Assembly (NCBI GenBank): GCA_937891465.1
Contig: CALAHF010000019.1
Span: 55,683-119,682 of the forward strand
DNA from: an uncultured Verrucomicrobiales bacterium
GTDB lineage: Bacteria; Verrucomicrobiota; Verrucomicrobiia; Verrucomicrobiales; DEV007
Length of the DNA: 64,000 bases
Direction: 5' to 3'
Each line of letters begins with the position of its first letter. Position 1 is the stretch's first letter. The position numbers were made by a program, and so were the translations under genes. The notes beneath the pieces are model-generated. The model searched no databases. It saw only the letters and a list, made by a program, of their open reading frames with translations, and had not been told where the DNA came from. Below, in pieces: positions 1-9,600 of this stretch.

Positions 1-2
1 GC

Positions 3-461
3 AGCGCCACCACTGTTTCCATCGCAGGCGGGGAATGCCTCACTGTAGAATACGAGTGGCGCACTTTCATCGAACGCGACTGTTTCGACATCGGCCAGCC
101 GGACGCAGGATTCATGGGTGGCTTCGGTGAATTTATGAAGGTCGCGAAGCGATTTGAAAAACAAGATCGCAAAATTGCCACGCATGCGTGGGGCGCTGGC
201 GGCGTTTTGATGCAGAACATTCACGGCGGATTTGCCTGCCCTAACACGGCGATACTGGAAATTCCACCGGCCTACGGTCCGCTACATTCCGAGGTGATTG
301 GTGATTCGTTTCAAATGAAAGATGGAAACGTCTTGCCTCCGACAGAACCCGGCCTTGGGATTGTTTTGACGAATGAAACGAAGGCAGCATTTCCATTCAA
401 ACCGGGCAGTGGTGAATACAATAATGTTCCCGGAAAAATTCTCCCAGAACATCAGGAATGA
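3..461 (+). CDS. Enolase-superfamily (mandelate racemase/muconate lactonizing) enzyme, 3' part
   Basis: The 5' end lies outside the window; 152 codons remain, read in the frame starting at base 3. The visible part is the C-terminal half of the TIM barrel: a GGE motif near the start that matches the third metal-ligand position, then QPD followed by GGFGE, then THAWGAG, where the Asp of QPD and the His of THAW sit where the Asp-His dyad of mandelate-racemase-type enzymes is expected, and a PGLGIVL tail typical of the family. These enzymes abstract a proton alpha to a carboxylate in sugar-acid dehydratases, racemases and cycloisomerases; the substrate cannot be told from this fragment. It overlaps the next gene by 4 bp (ATGA), implying translational coupling and a shared pathway with a 2-hydroxyacid dehydrogenase. 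Confidence 0.8.
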   Translation, partial: SATTVSIAGGECLTVEYEWRTFIERDCFDIGQPDAGFMGGFGEFMKVAKRFEKQDRKIATHAWGAGGVLMQNIHGGFACPNTAILEIPPAYGPLHSEVIGDSFQMKDGNVLPPTEPGLGIVLTNETKAAFPFKPGSGEYNNVPGKILPEHQE

Positions 462-1465
462 AAAAAGTATTCGTAAATATGCGACCACCCCCGGAAGTCA
501 TAGCGCGACTTGAGGCCACCGGAAATTTCGAATTCGACATCGTCGAACCACACGTCGAAGGCCCTGGAAACTCCTTTGGCGAAGATCGAATCGCAGAAGC
601 TGACGTTCTATTTTGCGATCACCCGCCAGAGAATTTCGAAGCGATGAAAAAGCTCTCGATGATTCAATTGGCATCGGTCGGCTTCACGCAACTCGCCGGT
701 CTGGGATTAACTGAGAAAGGGATTCAAGCCTGCAATGCGCGCGGTGTTTTTGATGTGCCGATTGCAGAATGGAACATCGCGATGCTGATCAACCTAGCGC
801 GGAATTTCCGGGGCATGATCCGGAATCAGGAAACTGGCACGTGGGATCGCGACGCTCGATTTCAAAATGAAATTCGGGGCGCGACTGTTGGTATCTTGGG
901 ATACGGCGGCATTGGTCGCGAAACAGCGAGGATGGGAAAACTGCTGGGATTAAAAATCCATGCGATGACGCGAAGCGGACCGACAACTTATGAAAACGTT
1001 TATGGCATTCCTGGAACTGGCGATCCAAAGGCAGAACTGCCCGATCAATTTTTCACCCAAGATCAAAAAACAGAATTCCTTTCGGGACTAGATTATTTGA
1101 TTTTGGCGATCCCGCTCAGTCCCGCAACCGAGGGCATCATCGGCGAAGCTGAGCTGCGCGGCCTGCCCGATCACGCCTACGTCCTAAATCCTGCACGTGG
1201 CCCACTGATTCAAGAAACCGCCCTGCTTCGCGCTCTTCAAGAAAACTGGATTGCGGGGGCAGCACTCGACACACATTATCACTATCCAATGCCGCCCGAT
1301 CATCCGCTCTGGAAAATGCCAAACGTGATCATGACCCCTCACATTTCGGGCTCCAGTGGCAGCCCTCATTTTCTAACGCGGGTTTGGGATATTTTTGAGC
1401 AAAATTTAGAACGTCTGGAAGCAGGCAACACGTTGCTCAATGAAATCACCCCCGAGGCTCTTTAG
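458..1465 (+). CDS. D-isomer-specific 2-hydroxyacid dehydrogenase family protein
   Basis: 335 aa, normal length for the family. The NAD-binding Rossmann domain is in the middle, with GILGYGGIGRETARMG as the GxGxxG loop (about residues 147-162). The substrate-side Arg is in NPARGP and the catalytic His in TPHISG. The region that normally holds the catalytic Glu (xxEP) reads THYHYP, so that Glu appears to be replaced by Tyr or shifted; the chemistry may differ from classical phosphoglycerate or lactate dehydrogenases. It starts inside the stop of the enolase-superfamily gene and its own stop overlaps the convergent downstream gene by 4 bp. It probably reduces or oxidises a 2-keto or 2-hydroxy acid from the same catabolic route. 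The family is clear; the substrate is unknown. Confidence 0.85.
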   Translation: MKKVFVNMRPPPEVIARLEATGNFEFDIVEPHVEGPGNSFGEDRIAEADVLFCDHPPENFEAMKKLSMIQLASVGFTQLAGLGLTEKGIQACNARGVFDVPIAEWNIAMLINLARNFRGMIRNQETGTWDRDARFQNEIRGATVGILGYGGIGRETARMGKLLGLKIHAMTRSGPTTYENVYGIPGTGDPKAELPDQFFTQDQKTEFLSGLDYLILAIPLSPATEGIIGEAELRGLPDHAYVLNPARGPLIQETALLRALQENWIAGAALDTHYHYPMPPDHPLWKMPNVIMTPHISGSSGSPHFLTRVWDIFEQNLERLEAGNTLLNEITPEAL

Positions 1466-3798
1466 GTAAGTCGAGCGAATCCGCTATGTTTCACCGGACC
1501 TCCAATTCGACCCTCGATATTCCCGTCAGAAATCGCTTCAGCGAGAATAGCAAAAACGTCATCAAGCGCCGATAGATAAGCTGAAACATGGCGAAGCTCA
1601 TGGGCCATCGTAGCGTTAAATCCTGCGCTAGCGAGGTAGCCGCGTTTGAGCATTTCAGCGGTCATCAACGTAGTCAGCGCAGCAGCCTCTGGGTGATCAA
1701 TTACAAGAATGGCCAACTCAGGACGGCCCGAGAGCTTGATCTGGATGCTGTGTTTTTCAGCCAACTGTTGCCAGCCCTCGATTAGAAGGGTGCCTATCTT
1801 ATTGAGATGTGATGGCACATCAACCGCCATCATTTTCCGAACGCACGCGAGAGCAGCAGCAGGCCCAACACCTTCGGTCCAGAATGTGCTGGAGATGAAA
1901 GATCGTTGCGCGGCCTGCATCACTTCGCGTTTTCCGATGATGGCACCGATTGGAAACCCATTGCCAAGAGCTTTGGCAAACACCGCGATGTCGGGTGTGA
2001 CACCGAATTTCAGATGTGCACCACCGAGACAGAGACGCCAGCCGCAGGAAATTTCGTCGAAGATGAGCGGTGTAGAGATCTCGTCGCAGCGCTCGCGAAC
2101 GCCTTCCAAAAACCCTAGTTCGGGGTCGGTGAAGCGCGTTGGTTCCATCACAATGGCAGCAAGTTCGTCACCGTGCTCAGCAATGAGCGCATCCAATTCT
2201 TCGAGCGTGTTGTAATGAAATGTCAGGGTGTTTCCTGCGAGCCCGGAAGGCACCCCTGTGGGATCGAGCCCCGGAAGAAGATGCCCACCGAGTGCATCTG
2301 AATTTTTGTCCGATAGATTTGCGGCAAGATACCAATCGTGCCAGCCGTGATAACCGCACAACGCGATTTTACCCCTGCCAGTCGAAGCGCGAGCAATCCG
2401 AACCGCAGCGGCCATGGACTCCCCTCCCCCGCGAGTGAAACGTGCATTGTCTGCCCACGGATGGATTTCGAGAAGCAATTCGGCTAGTTCGACTTCATCG
2501 TAAGTTTGCAGCGTCGCCATCGAACCAAGACTGACCCGACGAATTACGGCAGCATTCACATCGGGATCAGCGAATCCGAGGATCGTCGATAGAATGCCAT
2601 TCAGGCTCATGTCGATGAACTTTCGCCCGGAAATATCGATCACCTCGCAACCACGCGCTTCACGGTAATAAGCGGGCCACTGATCCGGCGCGAACATCTC
2701 GGGACGTTTGCTGAGCAACTGAGTGCCGCCGGGAATGATCTCTTTTGCGTTCTGATAGGCGGCTTGCACATCCGGCATTTCACGAGGAAGCGGCAAGTCG
2801 AGCAGTCGTCGAGCAGCCAGACAGAATATTTCTTCGACGTCCGTCGCATCAAGGTTCTGGTTCTGACAGGCTTGCTTTAAGGCAAGCAACGATTCGATTC
2901 CAAGAAGGGTTGGCTTCGCGGAGCGGGCTTTCGAAAAGTCCGCACGGATTTCATCCAGCCACAAGAAGTCATCCGCGAGATCGACGCAACGGCTCCGCAT
3001 TTCTGTGACACAAAAGTCAGCGCCAAAGAGCAATCGGGTAGGACCAAACACTTTTAGAATCGCTTCAAATGCTGAAGCTTCGCAAACGGCGGATGTGTCG
3101 AAATAAACATTTTCCAATCCGCGAATGGACTCAATTCCTTCAACGGTATGCTTCCCACAGAATCCACGGGCCGCGTGGGCAAGGATGAGTTTGGCGTTCG
3201 GATATTTTTCGCAATGCTCGCGGATGTAACGCTGGTTTTCTAGTTCGGCGAGGGCTCGCGGAAGCACCATGTGAAGCATGATAGACAGCCCGTGCTTTTC
3301 CGCTAGTTCCCATCCCCATTCGGGAATAAATTCTTCAGTCGGAGCAAAGAAGGTGTCCTTCCGCTCAGCGAAAAGATGATAAACTTTAAACCCGACGAAA
3401 TTGTCTTCTTTCAATTGCTTCTCAACTTCGGCAGGATCTTGTCGTGGCGTCAGGATCATCAATCCGCGCGAGTTCGGATCGCCTTTCATCTCATCAGCGA
3501 GATGACGATTGGCAGCAGCAACATCCAGGATTCGTGTTGGAAATGGAAAGAACAAGCCTCCCGACGGACACCGATCAGGCATCCATAACGAAAGCCGTTC
3601 GTCGTAGGTGGCGCGCGTCACCACGTCCGGACCAGCAGCAGCGAGAGATGGAGTAGGTTTCCCTAAGTCAACATTTCGCCACAAATGCGCATGCGCATCA
3701 AACGATTCCGGCGGTACAAAATCAGCGAGATGACGATCCCACAGATCGAGATCGATTTCGCCAACCTCGGCCCAGACGTAAGGATTCACCTCACTCAT
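1462..3798 (-). CDS. Amidohydrolase - class III aminotransferase fusion protein
   Basis: 778 aa made of two enzymes. Residues about 30-350 resemble the amidohydrolase-2 TIM barrel: HxH in DAHAHLW (His36, His38), LAHAARG, and LFGADF near its end, the usual metal-site pattern. Residues about 355-778 resemble fold-type I class III (glutamate-1-semialdehyde aminomutase-like) aminotransferases: GGGESMAAAVRIARA for phosphate binding, YHGWHDW, FDEISCGWR for the Asp contacting the PLP ring nitrogen, and FAKALGNG with the Schiff-base Lys. It is the last gene of a minus-strand unit and starts 8 bp inside the end of the propeller-protein gene. I infer coupled decarboxylation or hydrolysis and transamination or epimerisation of an amino-acid-like intermediate. 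There is no signal peptide, so it is probably cytoplasmic. Confidence 0.8.
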   Translation of the reverse strand: MSEVNPYVWAEVGEIDLDLWDRHLADFVPPESFDAHAHLWRNVDLGKPTPSLAAAGPDVVTRATYDERLSLWMPDRCPSGGLFFPFPTRILDVAAANRHLADEMKGDPNSRGLMILTPRQDPAEVEKQLKEDNFVGFKVYHLFAERKDTFFAPTEEFIPEWGWELAEKHGLSIMLHMVLPRALAELENQRYIREHCEKYPNAKLILAHAARGFCGKHTVEGIESIRGLENVYFDTSAVCEASAFEAILKVFGPTRLLFGADFCVTEMRSRCVDLADDFLWLDEIRADFSKARSAKPTLLGIESLLALKQACQNQNLDATDVEEIFCLAARRLLDLPLPREMPDVQAAYQNAKEIIPGGTQLLSKRPEMFAPDQWPAYYREARGCEVIDISGRKFIDMSLNGILSTILGFADPDVNAAVIRRVSLGSMATLQTYDEVELAELLLEIHPWADNARFTRGGGESMAAAVRIARASTGRGKIALCGYHGWHDWYLAANLSDKNSDALGGHLLPGLDPTGVPSGLAGNTLTFHYNTLEELDALIAEHGDELAAIVMEPTRFTDPELGFLEGVRERCDEISTPLIFDEISCGWRLCLGGAHLKFGVTPDIAVFAKALGNGFPIGAIIGKREVMQAAQRSFISSTFWTEGVGPAAALACVRKMMAVDVPSHLNKIGTLLIEGWQQLAEKHSIQIKLSGRPELAILVIDHPEAAALTTLMTAEMLKRGYLASAGFNATMAHELRHVSAYLSALDDVFAILAEAISDGNIEGRIGGPVKHSGFARLT

Positions 3799-5356
3799 CA
3801 GTTACGTAAACCGAATAGATTTTCACATCGCCGGCATCAGGGAGTTCAACGCGAAGCGCGTAAGACTTCCCTGCGAGAATTGGATTTGCGAGCGACACTG
3901 CGACACGTGTTCCCGATTCCGTTACCTTCGCCACGGCCCCTTCGACCGGTTTCGCATTCTCATCTAGCAGCTGAACGGTGAGTGGCGCATCAGCCGAAAC
4001 CCCCTCTACGTTAACGATCACTTTGGCGGGTGCTGTCGATTTGAAATGCGCCGTTTCAAAATGTGCGGGTGAATCGGCGATCTTTCTCGAAGCAAATCCG
4101 AATCCATCGCGACGAAGTGTCGCCAGTCCGATTTCCATCGTTTTCAGCTTTCCACCGGTGTCCCAGTGCGAATACCACATCATCGTCTTATCTCCCTCGT
4201 TGACGAACGCGTGGCCTTGCAATAAAGCGATGTCATCCCACTCGCCGGGTTCGCCTCGCGTGATGACTTTGTGATCCGGGATCGGTTCGCGGAAGTGAAT
4301 TCCATTGTTACTGACGACCAAACCAAGATCGACCCGCACGCCTTTGTTCCAATATTTGCCGTCCTCCGGTTTCTTCGGCGCATCCTGCCAGAGCCCATTC
4401 AGCCCGACGATGACGTTGCCGCGATTCCACATTCCTGCGCCCATGTGACCTTGCTGACCTTTGACTGGCGTCGATGTGAGTTGCCCAACCCGGGCGAGGC
4501 CGAATGCCTTCGAATCCGACCAGTTATCAAAATCTGATGATCGATATGTCATCGTTCCACGACCAACATCACTTCCATCCATTCGCCACATCCATGGTGA
4601 AATCAGTTGGCCGGGAGCGTAATAGAAATTTCCAAATTTATAGAGCGCCGAAACCTCGAAGCGCTCGTTGCCGGCATTCATTGGACGATCTCCAACGACT
4701 TTCCAACTCAACCCGTCAGCACTGGTTGCCGCGATGAAAGCACCCCAACGACGTTCGTCGGGTCCGACCTTGCTTCGTCCTCCCCGCACATCTTTGAATT
4801 CCGGATGTGCAATGTAAACCGCTTTGTAGCGACGATTCGGATCGGGATCCTCTGGCTCATGGAGAATGCTGAGAAAGTCATTTACCTTAGCGAGCGACGG
4901 CACTTCGGATTTGATCAGGCAAATATTGTTCTTTTTGTTGCCTTTAAATTCGACCAGTCCGAGTTCTGGTTTCGTCCATGTGACTCCGTCATCACTCTCG
5001 GCATAACACATCGGCCGCCACCAACCGGGAGCTTGGCCCGCCTTGAGATCAGTCTCGAACATTCCGAGATACCACATCCGAAATTTGCCATCGAGCTTCA
5101 AGACGGTTCCGTAAAGAATCGCATGGCCGTGATCCGGGGCGCCTTCGGGCCCACGTTTCAGCACGGGGTTCTTCGGATGTTTCTCCGCGCGTACCGGTGT
5201 CACAAATAAATTATTTCGCCAGGGAATCGCACGATCATCGAACGAAAAGAAAACGGCTTCATCAGTTTCGGGGCCACCGTCGACGGATACTCCAGCCTTT
5301 GCTGATGGGAAAAATGGAATCGCCGACAGACAGATTGTGTAGAAGAGTTTTTTCAT
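3791..5356 (-). CDS. Exported glycosidase-like five-bladed beta-propeller protein
   Basis: 521 aa with a clear signal peptide (MKKLFYTICLSAIPFFPSAKAG). The body has repeats of the kind seen in GH32/GH43/GH117-type propellers: RMWYLGMF, CYAESDDGVTWTKP, AATSADGLSWK, TYRSSDFDNWS and TMMWYSHWD. The C-terminal ~90 residues look like a separate beta-sandwich. No catalytic triad can be assigned with confidence, so glycoside hydrolase is a fold-level statement. It lies 21 bp after the sialidase-like gene and overlaps the fusion gene by 8 bp, so the three are probably one transcript. The likely role is periplasmic or outer-surface processing of a glycan. Confidence 0.65.
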   Translation of the reverse strand: MKKLFYTICLSAIPFFPSAKAGVSVDGGPETDEAVFFSFDDRAIPWRNNLFVTPVRAEKHPKNPVLKRGPEGAPDHGHAILYGTVLKLDGKFRMWYLGMFETDLKAGQAPGWWRPMCYAESDDGVTWTKPELGLVEFKGNKKNNICLIKSEVPSLAKVNDFLSILHEPEDPDPNRRYKAVYIAHPEFKDVRGGRSKVGPDERRWGAFIAATSADGLSWKVVGDRPMNAGNERFEVSALYKFGNFYYAPGQLISPWMWRMDGSDVGRGTMTYRSSDFDNWSDSKAFGLARVGQLTSTPVKGQQGHMGAGMWNRGNVIVGLNGLWQDAPKKPEDGKYWNKGVRVDLGLVVSNNGIHFREPIPDHKVITRGEPGEWDDIALLQGHAFVNEGDKTMMWYSHWDTGGKLKTMEIGLATLRRDGFGFASRKIADSPAHFETAHFKSTAPAKVIVNVEGVSADAPLTVQLLDENAKPVEGAVAKVTESGTRVAVSLANPILAGKSYALRVELPDAGDVKIYSVYVTDE

Positions 5357-5377
5357 GAAAAATTCAGGGCAGTTTTC

Positions 5378-6586
5378 TTACGCTTCAGGAAGTTTCCATC
5401 GAGCCTGACGCAAGACAGCCAGCTTCGAATCTTTCATTTTTTCATACCAAACGGTCAACAACGTTCCGTCATCCAGCTCAACTGTGCTCGGATACCCCAG
5501 ATCACCTCCGGCCCCGTCACCCGAGATAATCATTGGTTCGCCCCACGTTTTTCCATTATCCAAACTCACTCGTGCCTGATTGCCAAACGGAGTACGACGA
5601 TGGCCGTAGGTCATGAGCAGACGGTCATCTTTGAGCTTCATCAAATGCGACGGCAGTCCAAAGGTGATCGGTCGTGGCGTGCTCCACGTTTTTCCGCCAT
5701 CGGACGATTCCGTTTGCAGGGTCCAACCGGAATTCTCTTTGTTATGATTCCGAATCTGCACAACGATCGTTCCATCAGCCGCTTCGACACCATGTAATTC
5801 ATGATAACTCTTTGTCGGATCATCCCCCTCACGAGTCGGGATATCTGAAACCCACTGCCACGTTTTCCCATCATCTTTCGATTCACAGACACCGATTTTT
5901 TTATCATCGGTCCAGAGCTGCTTGCCAGGATAAAGCAACCGGCCGTCCTTCAATTGTATCGGACCGTGAGGGCTGTTCGCAATTGTTGGAATCCGCTCGC
6001 CCCACGTTTTTCCGCCGTCCTCGGAACGAATCAACCATACCCCGAGTTCCGCTTTTCGCTCTTCGTCAGTGAGCCGATCATGACACGCCATCCAACGTCG
6101 CAATTCCTCATCACCAAAGTCTTTGGTCTGCCAACCGTCTTGCCCGAGCCCGCTCATCTGCTTGCCCTTTTTCATATACGACTCGTAGGCCAACGATGTG
6201 AACGTTGTTGCAATCAAAGTCCCCTTATCCGTTTCAAGAAAGCCAGAATCCCGATCATCAATCGCTCCATCCAAAAGGACGCGCGGCCACGTCCATGTTT
6301 TGCCGTCGTCCTTCGACGTCATCGAAACGATTTGTCCAAAAGGGCAAACGTGCGCGAGCCGTCCTCCCGACCAACTCACCCAGAGTTCACCATTTTTCCG
6401 GCGAGCTAACGTCGGCCATCCGCAATAATATTCCGGTCGTTGGGAAATGATTTTCGTTTCGAGAATAGTCGCACCCCCGGTTTCTTGAGCCACAAGAGGC
6501 GTTGCGGCCATCGCGCCGATCGAGGCGGCTCCGGCTGTTTTCAGGAACTGACGTCGGGCGGTGGGATTCGTTGATTCTGGATTCAT
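5378..6586 (-). CDS. Tat-exported sialidase/neuraminidase-like BNR-repeat protein
   Basis: 402 aa. The N-terminus has a twin-arginine signal (ARRQFLKTAGAASIGAMAA). Five Asp-box/BNR motifs of type SxDxGxTW follow: SKDDGKTW, SEDGGKTWGE, SKDDGKTWQW, SSDGGKTWS and SLDNGKTWGE, spaced as in a six-bladed sialidase propeller. An early RRKNGELWVSWSG stretch fits the first blade. Such proteins in Verrucomicrobia and Planctomycetes are often annotated exo-alpha-sialidase, but the catalytic Tyr/Glu and Arg triad was not verified, so the substrate could be another sugar. It lies between the large HEAT/beta-helix gene and the propeller gene; a dispersed repeat sits just upstream at 6614-6660. Confidence 0.75.
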   Translation of the reverse strand: MNPESTNPTARRQFLKTAGAASIGAMAATPLVAQETGGATILETKIISQRPEYYCGWPTLARRKNGELWVSWSGGRLAHVCPFGQIVSMTSKDDGKTWTWPRVLLDGAIDDRDSGFLETDKGTLIATTFTSLAYESYMKKGKQMSGLGQDGWQTKDFGDEELRRWMACHDRLTDEERKAELGVWLIRSEDGGKTWGERIPTIANSPHGPIQLKDGRLLYPGKQLWTDDKKIGVCESKDDGKTWQWVSDIPTREGDDPTKSYHELHGVEAADGTIVVQIRNHNKENSGWTLQTESSDGGKTWSTPRPITFGLPSHLMKLKDDRLLMTYGHRRTPFGNQARVSLDNGKTWGEPMIISGDGAGGDLGYPSTVELDDGTLLTVWYEKMKDSKLAVLRQARWKLPEA

Positions 6587-6613
6587 ATCGTAAATTAATT
6601 GTCAGGAGTGTTT

Positions 6614-6660
6614 TCGAAGTAGCAGGGTTGCTTCATCGAACAGACCCTGTTGCTTCGTGA
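6614..6660. repeat. Dispersed 50-bp repeat, copy 1
   Basis: Two halves, GTAGCAGGGTTGCTTC and GAACAGACCCTGTTGCTTCG, flank the centre TTCATCGAA. This copy is nearly palindromic and lies in the 79-bp gap between the 1158-aa gene and the sialidase-like gene. Confidence 0.85.
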
Positions 6661-6665
6661 GAGAT

Positions 6666-9600
6666 TTATTTTCTTATAAGTGGTTTCAGTGAGGCTTCAT
6701 CAGCGCCAATACCTTTCGGCACTTTCGGGGTAGCTACCCACTTCGAGGTAGGTTCGCTACCCGTCACTTTTTGGAAGTCTGCAAAGGTTTCCGGCGTGTA
6801 GCCAGTATGAACAACTCGCAGGCTTTTCAGATCATAAATATTACCGTCACCACGCCAGACTGTGTTCCGGTAAATCTGCACTTCGGGGTGAAATTTTCCT
6901 TTCCGAAAGACACACTTTTGAAAGTCCACCGCCCCCTTCGGCCCCAGCAACACATTGAGCCCGTCGAAGGTGCAGTTCTCTGCAAAAAGTTCCCCGCCGC
7001 GATTGAGGCGCAGCTCCTGAGCTTCCCCGCCAACACGAGTGATCAACACATTTCGCATCGTCAGCTGACAGCGCTGACCATCTTTTAACAAATTCCCATC
7101 CAACCAAAAAGCTCTCGCGGCGGTGCTCTCGATCACCGCATTCTCGATCGAATGTTTCAGGCCGATAAAATACAAATCGAAGCCGTGGCAGCCTTTGATG
7201 AAAACGTTTTTGTAATGCGTCTGACTCGTCCCCGTGTCGCACAGCCCGGTTGCATTTCCGATACTAACAAACCCATTAATTTGACAATCCACATCTTCGT
7301 GAGCACTAAATCCATCGTCTCCACAATTGATCGCCGCGATGTTTTCATACACCAAATTTCGCTGCGCCCCGTGAACGTTGAAGCCGTCATTATAAACGTG
7401 CATGCCCGTGATATTTTTTACCGTCAGCCACGATCCCGCGATGCTTTGGACCACAGCGCTGCTCCGTTTTGGATAACGAATATTCGCTTCGTCAAGTTTC
7501 TGTCCCGGCTCTAGCTTTAGATAAAATGCGTCGTCATCCTCCCGCACAAACGTCCATTCACCCGGCGCGAGATCCTCCGGTTTTTTTAACGGTTCGCTCG
7601 GTCCTTTCGAACAACGTCCCATGCGCTGCATCTTTCCATCCCACAGTAAAAACCAGCGACCAACAATCGCGTCGTCGGTTGTTTTGTAAATCTTCTGCCT
7701 CCGGTAAAGATCAGGCGACACCAAGATCCACTCCTCGCTGGTGACCAATTCACTGCCATCTAAAATCGCGCCATGGCCGTCCAGCGTAATTGGTTTTCCA
7801 GGCTCGCCGTGTTTGTTTGTAAAATCCGCGCTCTCATAATACGTCCCCGGCGTCAGATGAATTGTGTCACCTGGTTGAGCCAATTTCATAGCGCGGGCAA
7901 TCGTTTTCACCGGTGCCGATCTGCCATTGTTAGCGTCATCGCCAGCTTTCGGATCGACATGGAGTTCCGGCGCAACCGATAAGTCTTGTGTCCCATCCGG
8001 ACGTCTTGCCATGGCCGCTTCATTTTCCTCCGGCGTTACATCAGCGAAGGTGGCTGTCTTCTGCGTCAAATCCACCACGCGCCACGCCAAGTCAGCCAGT
8101 CGCGGATCTTCCTGCTGATCCCGAATCGCTTGCAACGCCTCTTCTCCCTCTTCGCCAAATTCAAGGATCGCATTTCCGATCACGCGCCAGCCCCAGTCGT
8201 TGTCCGCCCGATTCGGATCACTGTGACGCCGGAACGTGTCTAACAAAGCCGCCAAAATCTTCGGGCGAAGCGCTTTCAGTTCGGTCTCGTTCCGTGCCAC
8301 GATCTTTTCAAGAGAAACTGCCGCGCGATTCGCCACCGCGACGTCTTCATGCGTCAATGTCTCCAGCAAAGTCGCAACCGCTTCAGGGTTCTTCCGTAAG
8401 TTTCCCAGCGCCTCCGCAGCGGCAAAGCGAGGAAAGCGTTCGCTATCGCTTAGGCCTTTCTGAAGCGTCGAAAGCATTGCCGGCCTCGCCGTAGTGATCA
8501 GCGAACGCATCGCCGCTTCCCTAACACGACCATCTTTCGCCTCCAATGCGGCTCGCTCGATTTCTTCTGACGGAAACGGCTGCAACCTCCGCAATGCAAT
8601 GATCGCGCACTCCCGCAACATGTGATTCCCGTGTAGTTCCACCGCATCCAGCAGCGCTTTGGCCGAACCAGCGCCATGATTCTTTGACAAAGCTAACGCA
8701 GCCACACAACGAACCCCGTTCTCCGGATCACGCAGCCCTTTCTCGAGAAACGGCACTGCGGCGGGATCTTTCGATACGCCCAACGCTTGCAACGCGAGCC
8801 GACGCTCGATCAAATTCTCCGCCTCCGCCAACGGCGACAGTTGCTCGACTCCGGCTTCCAACTTCTCATCAATCACCTGCTGCAACGCCCGCATCCGTTT
8901 CGAAACATCCTCCGACTTCAGCGACTCGACCGTTTGCTCAGGGATAAACCCGCGCGACAAATGTTGAATGTCATCGCTCACCGCCAGGATCGTTGGCATA
9001 CCTGCCTCCTGATATTTCTTCCAGCCATCACGAAACGGTCCCGACGTAATCACACTAACAGACGTGTGCGTTCCCTTCGCTAGAAATTGAAGATCCTCCA
9101 GCGCCTTCATCTGTGACTGGCCGCTGTTGTTTCCGTAAATCAAAAGCTCATCAACCAATCCATCGCGCACCCACGTGGTCACATCCATGAAGTGAGCGCC
9201 TGCGGTTTTCGTCAGCTCTGGCACATTCCACGACAACGGTTGCGACGGATCATTCGAATCAATCACCATGCCGAGCTTGATCTCATGCTTCGCCAACTCC
9301 GCTTTTAGCTCACGAAGAAACTCCGTCACGTAACTTCCGCGCAACCGCAGCCAATCCTCCCGCGACGCGCCCCGACGAAACGGTTCCGTGCGAAGATCGA
9401 CCTTATATTGACGCTTAAAGTCCTCCACAATCGGATCACTAAACCCAAACTCTTCCTCAAAGCGCAGCGAGTAATTTTCCACATACGTCAGCAGCGCGAG
9501 ACCATCATAGCCCGCCGCGACCGCTTGCCGCACCGTCATATCCACGACCGCCTTACGCGCCTCAGGATACGCCAACTCGATCGGTCCACCCTGCTGCCGC

